A stretch of DNA of 64,000 nucleotides from Sphaerisporangium corydalis (GCF_025506355.1 NZ_JANZYP010000043.1:1-64000), one strand, 5' to 3'. Positions 1 to 8,780 are shown, counted from the stretch's first letter. Notes: a model not told the origin generated them from the sequence alone. Numbers and translations are program-made.

Positions 1-1
1 C

Positions 2-1105
2 GCCGACGAGGTCACCCGCGTGGCCCGCGAGGTCGGCACCGAGGGCCGCCTCGGCGGCCAGGCGGACGTGAAGGGCGTCTCGGGCACCTGGAAGGCGCTC
101 ACCGAGTCGGTGAACGTCATGGCCGACAACCTGACGGCCCAGGTGCGCAGCATCGCCGAGGTGACCACGGCGGTGGCCAAGGGCGACCTGTCGCAGAAGA
201 TCCGGGTGGACGCCCGCGGCGAGATCCTGGAGCTGAAGGAGACCATCAACACGATGGTCGACCAGCTCTCGGCGTTCGCCGACGAGGTCACCCGCGTGGC
301 CCGCGAGGTCGGCACCGAAGGCAACCTGGGCGGTCAGGCGACCGTGCGGGGCGTGTCGGGCACCTGGAAGGACCTCACCGACAACGTCAACGTCATGGGC
401 TCCAACCTGACCAGCCAGGTGCGGTCGATCGCCCAGGTGGCGACCGCCGTGGCCAGGGGCGACCTCTCCCAGAAGATCACGGTCGAGGCCAAGGGCGAGG
501 TGGCCGCGCTGGCGCAGACGATCAACACGATGGTGGAGACGCTGAGCGCCTTCGCCGACGAGGTCACCCGCGTGGCCCGCGAGGTCGGCACCGAGGGCGA
601 GCTGGGCGGCCAGGCCCGCGTGCCGAACGTCGCCGGCACCTGGAAGGACCTGACCGACAACGTCAACTCCATGGCCAACAACCTGACCAGCCAGGTCCGC
701 AACATCGCCCAGGTCACCACGGCGGTGGCCCAGGGCGACCTCACCAAGAAGATCGACGTCGACGCGCGCGGCGAGATCCTGGAGCTGAAGACGACCATCA
801 ACACGATGGTCGACCAGCTCTCCTCGTTCGCGGCCGAGGTCACCCGCGTGGCCCGCGAGGTCGGCAGCGAGGGCAGGCTCGGCGGCCAGGCCGAGGTCGA
901 GGGCGTGTCGGGCACCTGGAAGCGGCTCACCGAGAACGTCAACGAGCTGGCGGGCAACCTCACCCGGCAGGTCCGTGCCATCGCCGAGGTGACCAGCGCG
1001 GTGACCTCAGGCGACCTCACGCGCTCGATCAACGTCGACGCCTCCGGCGAGGTGGCCGAGCTCAAGGACAACATCAACTCCATGGTGAAGTCCCTGCGGG
1101 AGACC
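2..1105 (+). repeat. Four in-frame 276-bp HAMP-coding tandem repeats
   Basis: Units begin at about 2, 278, 554 and 830, each exactly 276 bp. Some stretches, such as the one encoding [11 protein letters not shown], are nearly identical at DNA level between units. The fourth unit is the most diverged. The array runs off the left edge. Confidence 0.9.
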
Positions 1106-3490
1106 ACCCGCGCCAACCAGGAGCAGGACTGGCTGAAGACCAACCTGGCCCGGGTCTCGGGGCTCATGCAGGGCCACCGCGACCTCGCGGTCGTCGCCGA
1201 GCTGGTCATGAACGAGCTGGCGCCCCTGGTCTCCGCCCAGCACGGCACCTTCCTGCTCGCCGAGGAGACCCCGAGCGCCACCGAACTGCGCGTGGTCGGC
1301 AGTTACGGCCACCAGGAGGTGACCCGCCGCCACGCGCTCGGCGACTCCCTGGTCGGCCAGGCCGCGCTCGCCCGGCGCACCATCCTGGTGCAGGACGTGC
1401 CCCCCGGCTACCTGACGATCTCCTCCAGCCTGGGCCAGGCCGGGCCGGTCAACCTGATCGTGCTGCCCATCGTGGTGGAGGACCAGGTCCTCGGCGTCAT
1501 CGAGCTGGCCAGCCTCAACAGGTTCACGCAGGTCCACCGCGACTTCCTCGAACAGCTCGTGGAGACCATCGGCGTCAACGTCAACACGATCGTCGCCAAC
1601 GCCCGCACCGACGCCCTGCTGACCGAGTCGCAGCGCCTCGCGACCGAGCTCCAGGTCGGCCAGGAGGAACTCCAGCGCTCCAACGCCGAGCTGGAGGAGA
1701 AGGCCGAGCTGCTGGCCCAGCAGAACCGCGACATCGAGACCAAGAACATCGAGATCGAGCAGGCCCGCCAGGAGCTGGAGGACCGCGCCCAGCAGCTCGC
1801 GCTGGCCTCCAAGTACAAGAGCGAGTTCCTGGCCAACATGAGCCACGAGCTGCGCACCCCGTTGAACTCGCTGCTCATCCTCGCCCAGCTCCTGGCGCAG
1901 AACCCGGCGCGCAACCTCACCGCCAAGCAGGTGGAGTACGCCAACGTCATCCACTCGGCGGGCACCGACCTGCTCCAGCTCATCAACGACATCCTCGACC
2001 TGTCCAAGATCGAGGCCGGGAAGATGGACCTCACCCTGGAGCCGTTCCACATGCGGCAGCTCCTGGACTACGTCGAGGCGACGTTCCGCCCGCTGACCAC
2101 CGAGAAGGGGCTGACGTTCGAGGTGAGCGTGGCGCCCGACGTGCCCACGCAGCTCATGATGGACGAGCAGCGGCTGCGGCAGGTCCTGCGCAACCTGCTG
2201 TCCAACGCGGTGAAGTTCACCGAGGCGGGGTCGGTGCGGCTCCGGGTCGAGCGGGCCGGCCAGATGGACCTGCCGGCCGGGCGCCGGCAGGAGGCCCTGG
2301 CCTTCCACGTGGTGGACACCGGCATCGGCATCGCCGAGGAGAACCTCTCCCAGATCTTCGACGCCTTCCAGCAGGCCGACGGCACCACCAGCCGCAAGTA
2401 CGGCGGCACCGGCCTCGGCCTGTCCATCAGCAGGGAGATCGCCACCCTGTTCAACGGCGGGATCCGCGCGGTGAGCACCTTCGGCGAGGGCAGCACGTTC
2501 ACCCTCTACCTGCCGATGACGCACTTCTCGGAGTACCCGATGGGCGCGAACCCCCCGGCGGCGCCGGCCCTGCCGCAGGCCGCCGAGCCCGCGGCGCCCG
2601 AGCCGGAGCCCGCGCCCGCCGCGCCGGGCGGCGAGGGCGAGGGCGGGCGGCGCCTGCTGGTGGTGGAGGCCCGGCCGAACGGGCTGCTGTCGCTGCTGGC
2701 GCAGAGCGTGGTCGCCGACCTGTCGGAGACCCACGGCCTGGTGCGGGTCACCACCGCCAGCGACCCCGAGAGCGCCCTGGCCGCCCTGGTCCGCCACGGC
2801 TTCCACTGCATCGTCCTGGACCTCGGCATGCCGCACGACGCGGCGGCGGAGTTCCTGCGCCGGCTGGACGAGGACCCCGCCCTGCGCTCGCTGCCGGTGC
2901 TGGCCCACCACACCCGCAAGCTCAGCCGCCCGCAGGAGAAGCTGCTCCAGGGCCGGTCGCGCACCCAGCCGCTGGAGCGGCTGCCCAGCCTGGACGAGCT
3001 GCGCGAGCGCATCACCCTGCACCTGACGGCCGAGGGCCCGGGCGACGTGCTGCCCCTGGTGCAGGCGAGCCCGGACGAGGCGGCGCCACGCGAGGTGGAG
3101 CAGGTCGACAGCGGCCTGCTCGGGCGCAAGGTGCTGGTGATCGACGACGACGTCCGCAACGTCTTCGCGCTGACCAACATCCTGGAGCTGCACGGCATGC
3201 AGGTGCTCTACGCCGAGAACGGGCGCAGGGGCATCGAGGTGCTCATGCGCAACGATGACGTGGACCTGGTCCTGATGGACATCATGATGCCCGAGATGGA
3301 TGGGTACGCGGCGACGGCCGCCATCCGTGAGATGCCGCGCTTCGCCAACCTGCCGATCATCGCGGTGACGGCCAAGGCGATGCACGGCGACCGGGAGAAG
3401 ACCCTGTCCTCGGGCGCCAGCGACTACGTCACCAAGCCGGTCGACTCCGAGGAGCTCATCGACCGCATGCAACGCTGGCTGGAGCTCTGA
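2..3490 (+). CDS. Hybrid sensor histidine kinase with tandem HAMP repeats (5' end outside window)
   Basis: The reading frame is open to the left edge, so the N-terminus is missing; 1162 residues are visible. Counting from the first visible codon: four tandem HAMP units of exactly 92 residues (about 1-368), a GAF domain (about 400-545), a coiled coil (about 548-612), HisKA with His615 in SHELRTP, an HATPase with an N box near 731, DTGIG near 773 and GGTGLGL near 801, then two receivers. Receiver 2 (about 1040-1160) has the acidic pair IDDD, phosphoacceptor Asp1093 and Lys in VTKP. Receiver 1 (about 885-1005) keeps Asp940 but lacks the acidic pair and the Lys. The layout resembles fungal Nik1-type osmosensors and a Streptomyces osmoadaptation kinase. 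No membrane segment is visible, so sensing is probably cytoplasmic through the HAMP array. More HAMP units may lie upstream. Confidence 0.93.
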   Translation, partial: ADEVTRVAREVGTEGRLGGQADVKGVSGTWKALTESVNVMADNLTAQVRSIAEVTTAVAKGDLSQKIRVDARGEILELKETINTMVDQLSAFADEVTRVAREVGTEGNLGGQATVRGVSGTWKDLTDNVNVMGSNLTSQVRSIAQVATAVARGDLSQKITVEAKGEVAALAQTINTMVETLSAFADEVTRVAREVGTEGELGGQARVPNVAGTWKDLTDNVNSMANNLTSQVRNIAQVTTAVAQGDLTKKIDVDARGEILELKTTINTMVDQLSSFAAEVTRVAREVGSEGRLGGQAEVEGVSGTWKRLTENVNELAGNLTRQVRAIAEVTSAVTSGDLTRSINVDASGEVAELKDNINSMVKSLRETTRANQEQDWLKTNLARVSGLMQGHRDLAVVAELVMNELAPLVSAQHGTFLLAEETPSATELRVVGSYGHQEVTRRHALGDSLVGQAALARRTILVQDVPPGYLTISSSLGQAGPVNLIVLPIVVEDQVLGVIELASLNRFTQVHRDFLEQLVETIGVNVNTIVANARTDALLTESQRLATELQVGQEELQRSNAELEEKAELLAQQNRDIETKNIEIEQARQELEDRAQQLALASKYKSEFLANMSHELRTPLNSLLILAQLLAQNPARNLTAKQVEYANVIHSAGTDLLQLINDILDLSKIEAGKMDLTLEPFHMRQLLDYVEATFRPLTTEKGLTFEVSVAPDVPTQLMMDEQRLRQVLRNLLSNAVKFTEAGSVRLRVERAGQMDLPAGRRQEALAFHVVDTGIGIAEENLSQIFDAFQQADGTTSRKYGGTGLGLSISREIATLFNGGIRAVSTFGEGSTFTLYLPMTHFSEYPMGANPPAAPALPQAAEPAAPEPEPAPAAPGGEGEGGRRLLVVEARPNGLLSLLAQSVVADLSETHGLVRVTTASDPESALAALVRHGFHCIVLDLGMPHDAAAEFLRRLDEDPALRSLPVLAHHTRKLSRPQEKLLQGRSRTQPLERLPSLDELRERITLHLTAEGPGDVLPLVQASPDEAAPREVEQVDSGLLGRKVLVIDDDVRNVFALTNILELHGMQVLYAENGRRGIEVLMRNDDVDLVLMDIMMPEMDGYAATAAIREMPRFANLPIIAVTAKAMHGDREKTLSSGASDYVTKPVDSEELIDRMQRWLEL

Positions 3491-3505
3491 CCCCGCGCCC
3501 GGCGT

Positions 3506-4690
3506 TCAGCGCAGGTCCTCCTCGGCGCCGGGCCCGGTGCGGTCCACGCCGGTGAGCACGGCGTCGAACCGGCCGGCCACCCCGTCCCAGCCCCATTCCC
3601 GCTCGATCCAGGCCCGGCCCCGCTCCCCCATCGCGCGGGCGCGGGCCGGGTCGGCGAGCAGCCCGGTCACGGCCGCCGCGACCGCGAGCGGGCTTCCGCC
3701 GTCCACGACCAGCCCCGTCTCGCCCTCGCGGACCGCGTCCGGCGCGCCGCCCGAGGCGCCGGCGACGACCGGCAGCCCGGTCGCGGACGCCTCCAGGTAG
3801 ACGATGCCGAGCCCCTCCACGTCCAGGCCGCCGAGCCGGGTGCGGCACGGCATGGCGAAGACGTCACCGGCGTCGTAGTAGGCGGGCAGCCGGCTCCACG
3901 GGACCGGGCCGGTCACGATGACCGAGTCCGCCAGGCCGCGCCGTCCCGCGGCCTGGGACAGGGCGCGGCGGGACGGGCCGCCGCCGACCAGCAGCAGCAC
4001 CGCGTCCGGCACGTCCCGCAGGACCAGGGGCCAGCAGCGCAGCAGGGTGTCCTGGCCCTTCCTCGGGACCAGCCGGGAGACGCACACCACCACGGGCCGG
4101 TCGCCGATGCCGAGCGCCATCCGCACCTCGGCGCCGCCCGCGCCGGGGCGGAAGACCTCGGTGTCCACGCCCGGCGCCAGGCGGACCAGGCGCGCGGGGG
4201 GCATCACCCGCGCCAGCCGTTCCCGGGTGTAGTCGCCGAGGTAGGTGATCGCGTCCGCGTGGGCGCCGATCCTGGCCAGCAGGCCGCGGGCCAGGGGGAC
4301 ACCGGACCAGGCCGCCTCGTGGCCGTGGGTCAGCATGACGACCCGCCGGGCGCCGGCGGCGCGCAGCGCGGGCGCGAGCAGACCGAGCGGGGCCGCCGCG
4401 CCGAACACGACCGTGTCGCACCCCTCCTCGCGCAGCAGCGCGGCGGCCCGCCGCGCCACGCCGGGCACGGGCAGCATCACCGAGGTGGGGTGCCGGACCA
4501 CGCGGTACGGCTGGCGCGCGTCGAACTCCTCCCACCCGGCCCACCGGGAGGTGTGCACGACCACCGAGCCCGGCGGGCGGCGTACGGCGAGCGCGTGCAC
4601 GAACGCCTGGATGCCCCCGGGGCGGGGCGGGAAGTCGTTGGTCACGATGAGCGTCTTCGGGTGCCCGGGGTCGCGCGCCGGCGGGGTCAC
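3506..4690 (-). CDS. pimB: GDP-mannose-dependent phosphatidylinositol monomannoside mannosyltransferase (GT4)
   Basis: A 394-residue GT-B glycosyltransferase. The N-terminal VTNDFPPRPGG loop (residues 16-26) and the C-terminal EGLGIVYLEAS E-x7-E motif are characteristic of actinobacterial PimB', which adds the second mannose to phosphatidylinositol mannoside at the inner membrane face. FGAAAPLGLLAP, LSRLVPRKGQD-like and FAMPCRTR segments also match recalled mycobacterial PimB'. The GTG start at 4690 overlaps the stop of the upstream M48 gene by 4 nt (GTGA), fixing this start and implying coupling. It sits in an operon with two metallopeptidases. Another lipid-linked mannosyltransferase of GT4 is the main alternative. 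Confidence 0.87.
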   Translation of the reverse strand: MTPPARDPGHPKTLIVTNDFPPRPGGIQAFVHALAVRRPPGSVVVHTSRWAGWEEFDARQPYRVVRHPTSVMLPVPGVARRAAALLREEGCDTVVFGAAAPLGLLAPALRAAGARRVVMLTHGHEAAWSGVPLARGLLARIGAHADAITYLGDYTRERLARVMPPARLVRLAPGVDTEVFRPGAGGAEVRMALGIGDRPVVVCVSRLVPRKGQDTLLRCWPLVLRDVPDAVLLLVGGGPSRRALSQAAGRRGLADSVIVTGPVPWSRLPAYYDAGDVFAMPCRTRLGGLDVEGLGIVYLEASATGLPVVAGASGGAPDAVREGETGLVVDGGSPLAVAAAVTGLLADPARARAMGERGRAWIEREWGWDGVAGRFDAVLTGVDRTGPGAEEDLR

Positions 4691-6024
4691 GGCTCCGGCA
4701 GGCCGTTCAGCCGGGCCCAGGAGCGTGCCAGGGCGATCCGCTGCGGGGTCGTCGGGTGGGAGGAGTACATGAGGTACTCGAAGGCGGCGGGCGTCAGGTC
4801 GGAGACGTTGGTCACGGCCAGGCGCCTCTGCATCGCGGCGAACGTCGCCGGGTCGCGGGTCAGGTCGAGCGCGTGAACGTCGGCCCTGGCCTCCACGCGT
4901 CGGCTCACGACGTTCTCCGCGGGCCCGGAGAGGACGGTGGCCAGGGTCATCAGGCCCAGCAGGAGCCCGGCGGCCCGGGGGTCGCCGATCGCCGGGACGC
5001 CGGCGCGGCGCCTGAGCGCGCGCGTGGAGACGGCGAGGAAGAGCAGGCACGCGCCCGCGGCGGCGCCGAGCGCGCCGATCAGGGTGCCGGAGAGCACGTC
5101 GCCGTTCTTGGCGTGCCCGAGCTCGTGGGCGACCACCAGCCGCACCTCGCCCGCGGGGGCGCCCAGCAGCGTGTCGTACACGACGATGCGCCGCGTGGCG
5201 CCGAACCCCGACACGTAGGCGTTCAGCGCCGTGGTCCTGCGGGAGGCGTCGGCGACGAGCACGTCCTTCACCGGGACGCCGTCGCGGGCGGCCATGGCGA
5301 CCAGGTCCGAGCGCAGCCCGCCGGCCTTGAGGGGGGTGAAGTCGTTGAACAGCGGCTCGACCACGACGGGGTAGGCGAACGAGGCCACGACGGTGAGCGC
5401 GAACGCGCCGGCCGCCGCGGGGATCCACCACCGCTCCGGCAGGCGGCGGGCCAGCCAGACGACCGCCAGCACCATGATCGCGACGATCACGGTCTGGACG
5501 GCGAAGTTCTTGAGCCGGTCGGCCGACCAGGCCGGCCAGTGCTGGGTGGACAGGCCGTAGTCCCGCAGCCGGGTCTCGTACCACATGCCGAGCGGCCACT
5601 TGATCAGCAGGGACGCGGCGGAGAACGCCAGGACGCCGATCAGGGCGCGCAGCCACCAGGGGCCCCTGAGGCGGGCGGCGAGCCACGCCCCGCAGGGCGT
5701 CAGGACCAGCACGCCCGCCACGGCCACCGTGACCGCCAGCGAGAGGTACGCGGGGGCGGTGACGGCCGCGTCGAAGGCGTCCGCGCGGGCGATCTGGGCG
5801 GCGGTGAAGTCGCGCGCCGGATCGGGCGCCACCGCGGGGGCCGCGCCGGGCAGGGCGCGCCACGGCGTGGTGACCGCGACCGCGACGGCGGCGGCCACGC
5901 CCAGCACCAGCAGCCCGATGCCCGCCGCGCGGCGTCCGCCGCCCGCGCGCGCGGACCGGCGCGTCTCCTCGATCAGTCCTGTCACCAGGGCTCCCTCCAG
6001 GCGATCGGCGCGCCGATCCCTCAC
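4687..6024 (-). CDS. M48 family (Ste24/CAAX protease-like) membrane metalloprotease
   Basis: A 445-residue integral membrane zinc protease. The HELGH motif is at residues 300-304 in VVAHELGHAKNGD, and the third zinc ligand is probably the Glu in the downstream SRRVEARAD segment. Multiple hydrophobic segments precede the catalytic part, as in Ste24/CAAX prenyl protease 1. The GTG start at 6024 overlaps the preceding stop (GTGA); a start about 13 codons further in (GTG in LVTGLIEE) is possible. It is coupled at both ends, to a secreted metallopeptidase upstream and pimB downstream. The substrate is unknown; proteolysis of membrane or envelope proteins is inferred from the family. Confidence 0.88.
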   Translation of the reverse strand: MRDRRADRLEGALVTGLIEETRRSARAGGGRRAAGIGLLVLGVAAAVAVAVTTPWRALPGAAPAVAPDPARDFTAAQIARADAFDAAVTAPAYLSLAVTVAVAGVLVLTPCGAWLAARLRGPWWLRALIGVLAFSAASLLIKWPLGMWYETRLRDYGLSTQHWPAWSADRLKNFAVQTVIVAIMVLAVVWLARRLPERWWIPAAAGAFALTVVASFAYPVVVEPLFNDFTPLKAGGLRSDLVAMAARDGVPVKDVLVADASRRTTALNAYVSGFGATRRIVVYDTLLGAPAGEVRLVVAHELGHAKNGDVLSGTLIGALGAAAGACLLFLAVSTRALRRRAGVPAIGDPRAAGLLLGLMTLATVLSGPAENVVSRRVEARADVHALDLTRDPATFAAMQRRLAVTNVSDLTPAAFEYLMYSSHPTTPQRIALARSWARLNGLPEP

Positions 6025-6914
6025 GAGAGCTCCGTGCGGACGTACGCGCGCCAGGCGGCGGTGAACTGCGCGGTGCCCATCCCGGTCGCCCTGGTGAGGG
6101 CGGCGCCGGCGTCACCTCGCATGGACTCACGGTAGAGGGTCACCAGGGCGCGCTCGCCGAACCGCCCCGCGACATACCGGCAGGCGAGCCAGGCCTCCTC
6201 GTAGGCCTGGGCCGCCCTCGGGGCGCCCGCGGCGAAGTCCTCCCGGCCGGGCAGGGCCGCGGGGACGCGGCCGGCGCGCACCTCGGCGGCCAGCTCCGCC
6301 GCGGCGGCGGGCACGGGGACGCCGGCGCCGAGGTACCCGGCGTAGTCGGCGAAACCCTCGACCAGCCACGTGGGCGTCCGCCCGTCGGCCGACGCGCCGG
6401 TGGCGACGTGGGTGAGCTCGTGGGCCAGGACGACGTCGCGGCCCACGGGGCTGAGCCGGGCGAAGGAGACGGGTTCGACGATCACGCGGCCGGCGCCGGC
6501 CACCGCCGCCAGCCCGGTCAGGTCGGCGGGCGCGGCCAGCACGGCGGCCTGGGCGGTGGTGGCGGGGGCCAGGACCAGCGGCCGCACCGGCCCGGCGAGG
6601 CGGGCGACGACGGCGCTCGCCCGGTCGGCCCTGCGGGCGAGGTCGGCCGGGTCGGCGCCGCCGGGCAGGGCGACCACCAGGGCGCGCCCGCTGCCGACCA
6701 CCTCGGCCCCGGTCCAGATCTCCGGGTGCTCCCGGATCACGGCGTCCGCGCGGCGGCGGTCGGCGGCCGGGTCCTGGGGGCCGGTCATGCGTCCCGGCCC
6801 GCCGGGGTCCATCACCTGCCCCGGCGAGGCCGCAGGGCCTCCTGGGACGTCCGCGGGGCCCGTCAGGGCGGCCAGCAGGGCCGCCAGTACGGCCCAGAGC
6901 CCGACGACGCGCAT
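6021..6914 (-). CDS. Secreted gluzincin-type zinc metallopeptidase (peptidase MA-like)
   Basis: A 297-residue protein with an N-terminal hydrophobic signal-like segment (residues 3-18) and a low-complexity Pro/Gly stretch. The zinc motif HELTH is at residues 165-169, followed by the gluzincin-type WLVEGFADY, whose Glu would be the third ligand. This matches secreted peptidase MA-like proteins of actinobacteria. There is no ribosome binding site; instead TAGATT (6921-6926 on this strand) lies 6 nt before the ATG, a leaderless pattern. First gene of a coupled three-gene operon ending in pimB. Substrate unknown. Confidence 0.8.
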   Translation of the reverse strand: MRVVGLWAVLAALLAALTGPADVPGGPAASPGQVMDPGGPGRMTGPQDPAADRRRADAVIREHPEIWTGAEVVGSGRALVVALPGGADPADLARRADRASAVVARLAGPVRPLVLAPATTAQAAVLAAPADLTGLAAVAGAGRVIVEPVSFARLSPVGRDVVLAHELTHVATGASADGRTPTWLVEGFADYAGYLGAGVPVPAAAAELAAEVRAGRVPAALPGREDFAAGAPRAAQAYEEAWLACRYVAGRFGERALVTLYRESMRGDAGAALTRATGMGTAQFTAAWRAYVRTELS

Positions 6915-6962
6915 GCGGGCAATCTACCCGCCGGTCCGCCGGGGGCCGGCGGGCGGACGCGC

Positions 6963-7007
6963 GAAGGCCCCGTCCGCCCCGGAGGAACCGAGGGGGACGG
7001 GGCCTTC
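6963..7007 (-). terminator. Hairpin terminator after the NlpC/P60 gene
   Basis: A perfect 13-bp stem (6963-6975 with 6995-7007), core GGCCCCGTCC, around a GC-rich loop that can extend the stem. It starts a few nt past the NlpC/P60 stop, between two minus-strand genes. No strong U-tract, as is usual in actinobacteria. Confidence 0.75.
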
Positions 7008-7011
7008 GTGA

Positions 7012-7578
7012 TCACACGCCTGGGCGGACGGCTCCGACGAACCCGGCCCGGCGGTAGCCGCTGAGCCGGTCGATCCGCACCCGCGCACCGGAGTGCGGGG
7101 AGTGGATCATCTTGCCGTGGCCGACGTACATGCCGACGTGTCCGAGCCCGCGGAAGAACATCAGGTCGCCTGGCTTGAGGTTCTTCCAGGAGACCTTCTT
7201 CCGCACGGAGCGGAACTGGCTGGCCGCTATGCGGGGAAGCCGCACACCGGCCTTCCGCCACGCGTACAGGACCAGGCCGGAGCAGTCGAACGCTCCGGGG
7301 CCCGTGGCGCCCCAGCGGTAGGGGTCGCCGACCTGCTTCTTGGCCGTGGACACGGCGGTGCGCGCCTTGATCCGCTGTTTGGCGACCTTGCTCAGTTTGG
7401 CCGTGCTCTTGGCCTTGGCCTGCTCGGCCGAACCTTGGGCGCTGGTCACCGTGGCGGCGTCAGCCGCCGTCGCCTGTGTCGCGACCGCCCCGACGGATGC
7501 CGTCATGGTGAGGGCGACACCGCCGAGAGACAGGCGGGCGAAGCGGGACAGGCGAGGGTTGCGGGTGGTGCTGGACAG
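7012..7578 (-). CDS. Secreted NlpC/P60 peptidoglycan endopeptidase, probable CTG start
   Basis: The C-terminal NlpC/P60 domain has catalytic Cys99 (FDCSGL), His147 (HVGMY) and a third polar His in IHSPHSG, counting from the CTG start. It would cleave stem peptides of peptidoglycan outside the cell. The first ATG (7506) gives 164 residues with a poor signal peptide. The frame is open further up, but no ATG, GTG or TTG occurs before an in-frame TAA in the riboswitch. A CTG at 7578 lies 5 nt after AGGAG and yields a good signal peptide: basic n-region (TTRNPRLSRFAR), then LSLGGVALTMTASVGA and an AxA-type site. I chose it for that reason; it remains an inference. Expression is probably set by the riboswitch and Crp-type site upstream. 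Confidence 0.85.
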   Translation of the reverse strand: MSSTTRNPRLSRFARLSLGGVALTMTASVGAVATQATAADAATVTSAQGSAEQAKAKSTAKLSKVAKQRIKARTAVSTAKKQVGDPYRWGATGPGAFDCSGLVLYAWRKAGVRLPRIAASQFRSVRKKVSWKNLKPGDLMFFRGLGHVGMYVGHGKMIHSPHSGARVRIDRLSGYRRAGFVGAVRPGV

Positions 7579-7605
7579 GATCGCTCCTAGAATCTTCCAC
7601 TTACG

Positions 7606-7743
7606 CCTACCGGGTTAGCTGACGGATTCGGGCTGGGAAGTCGCCCTACGGCGCCAAATGGCGCCGATTCACCCCCTGACCCCACATTTGAGGTCAAATT
7701 GGGTCCCCGGCTCCGTGCTCCTTGCCGCACGGATTCGGCAGGT
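7606..7743 (-). ncRNA. ydaO/yuaA-type cyclic di-AMP riboswitch
   Basis: On the minus strand the conserved blocks occur in order. A P1 arm CCTGCC (7738-7743) pairs with GGTAGG (7606-7611). A hairpin CCGTGC/GCACGG follows, then GCCGGGGACCCAA, GGGGTGAATC, GTAGGGC, and the highly conserved CCCGAATCCGTCAGCTAACC. These match the ydaO-yuaA aptamer that binds c-di-AMP and usually lowers expression of cell-wall hydrolase genes in actinobacteria. It ends 28 nt before the proposed CTG start. The ribosome binding site then sits in AGGA-GCGA-TCCT, a small stem closed by a GNRA-type loop. That could be part of the expression platform. Confidence 0.95.
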
Positions 7744-7957
7744 CACCGCCGTATGCGGTCCTGCTTTTCGCGCCTTGGATCGACGACGGTGACCACTGGA
7801 TTCTCTATGCGTGCACCGGGTCGATACCGACCGGCTTGCTTCGCGACGGCATGGCGTGCTCGCCGCGGCCCAGAAACTACACAGGTCCCCAATTCACGGC
7901 AAAGCGCAGCGACGGTTTCCGTTGATCGAATACGCGTTCCCACTTTCAGGGACCGGC

Positions 7958-7999
7958 ATTATCCTGCGCCTTTGTTATCTGAATGTGATTCATCTCACA
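7958..7999 (-). promoter_or_regulatory. Crp-type promoter for the riboswitch-NlpC/P60 transcript
   Basis: TGTGA-N6-TCACA is at 7984-7999, a perfect 16-bp Crp consensus. On the minus strand a GATAAT -10 hexamer lies at 7963-7958, which predicts a start near 7950-7951. The site is therefore centred about 41 bp upstream, the spacing of class II Crp activation. The predicted leader is about 370 nt and holds the riboswitch. The -35 is weak, as expected for an activated promoter. The same site could act on the divergent arsR gene. Confidence 0.6.
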
Positions 8000-8165
8000 T
8001 ATCCCGAAACGTGACCATCGGGAGACCTCATTCGCCACTTCCGCCCCACCAGTAAAACGATCATCTTGGCCCGGAGGGCCCGAAAGGAGCCCATCCGGCC
8101 ATGTGGGGTGATCACTATGAGTGCCCGATATAGACCGCCATTGTCACCCTCAGATACGCAAGAAC

Positions 8166-8188
8166 TGTTGCGCAATGAGTGTTGCGCA
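8166..8188 (+). promoter_or_regulatory. Direct repeat, candidate ArsR-family operator
   Basis: TGTTGCGCA occurs twice (8166-8174 and 8180-8188), 14 bp apart, each containing a near-palindromic TTGCGCA core. It lies 17 nt before the chosen arsR start, where an autoregulator would bind. Confidence 0.4.
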
Positions 8189-8204
8189 TGCCAGTCTGGG
8201 TTCC

Positions 8205-8780
8205 ATGGATCAGCAGGACATCCGCACGATCACCGACTCCCGGGTGCTGGCCACCCTCGCCCACCCCCTGCGGCGGCGCCTCATGGACGTGCTGAAGGTC
8301 GACGGCCCCTCGACGGCCAGCATGCTCGCCGAGCGCACCGGCCAGGCGGTCGCCAACGTCAGCCACCACCTGCGCGTCCTCGGCGGGGCCGAGCTCATCG
8401 AGGAGGCCCCCGAGCTGGCGCGCGACCGCCGCGAGCGGTGGTGGCGCCTGGTGTCGGCCGGCCTGCGCTGGTCCACCGCCGACTTCGGCGGCGACCCCGC
8501 CTCGGCCGCCGTCGCCGGCGCCGCCGAGTCGCTCAACCTCGACCACCACGCCGGCCTGGTCCGCGCCTGGTTCGCGGCCGGGGACGACGAGCGGGCCGCC
8601 TGGCGGGACGGCCCGTTCTCCACCGACAAGTGGATGCGCCTGTCCCCCGAAGAGCTGCGTGAGCTGTCCCAGGAGGTCATCGCCCTGCTGGACCGGTGGG
8701 CCTCCCGTGAGGCGCCCGACGACGGCGAGCGGCGCGAGCCGGTGTTCGTGTTCGCGTTCGGCGTCCCGGGGCGCCCGTGA
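8205..8780 (+). CDS. ArsR/helix-turn-helix family transcriptional regulator
   Basis: A winged helix-turn-helix domain covers about residues 8-85, with LATLAHPLRRRLMDVL and the recognition helix in GQAVANVSHHLRVL. The C-terminal half is a helical extension typical of actinobacterial ArsR-like regulators paired with MFS exporters. The frame is open further up, with an in-frame ATG at 8175 and a GTG at 8121, but no clear ribosome binding site marks any of them. The ATG at 8205 was chosen because the domain begins right after it and the operator-like repeat lies before it. It ends in a GTGA overlap with the MFS gene, which it probably regulates. Confidence 0.85.
   Translation: MDQQDIRTITDSRVLATLAHPLRRRLMDVLKVDGPSTASMLAERTGQAVANVSHHLRVLGGAELIEEAPELARDRRERWWRLVSAGLRWSTADFGGDPASAAVAGAAESLNLDHHAGLVRAWFAAGDDERAAWRDGPFSTDKWMRLSPEELRELSQEVIALLDRWASREAPDDGERREPVFVFAFGVPGRP

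Larger units (their letters stand above)
7744..8204. other. Non-coding divergent region between NlpC/P60 and arsR
   Basis: No convincing protein gene. It holds the predicted start and early leader of the NlpC/P60 transcript, the Crp-type palindrome at 7984-7999, and near the right end the direct repeat ahead of arsR. The stretch around 7900-8050 is less GC-rich than its surroundings. Nothing else was recognised in 8000-8160. Confidence 0.6.

Noticed and set aside
1007-3472. 821-residue open frame on the minus strand opposite the hybrid kinase
   Set aside because: Opposite-strand shadow of a clear multi-domain gene; composition of His/Gly/Val/Leu without any domain.
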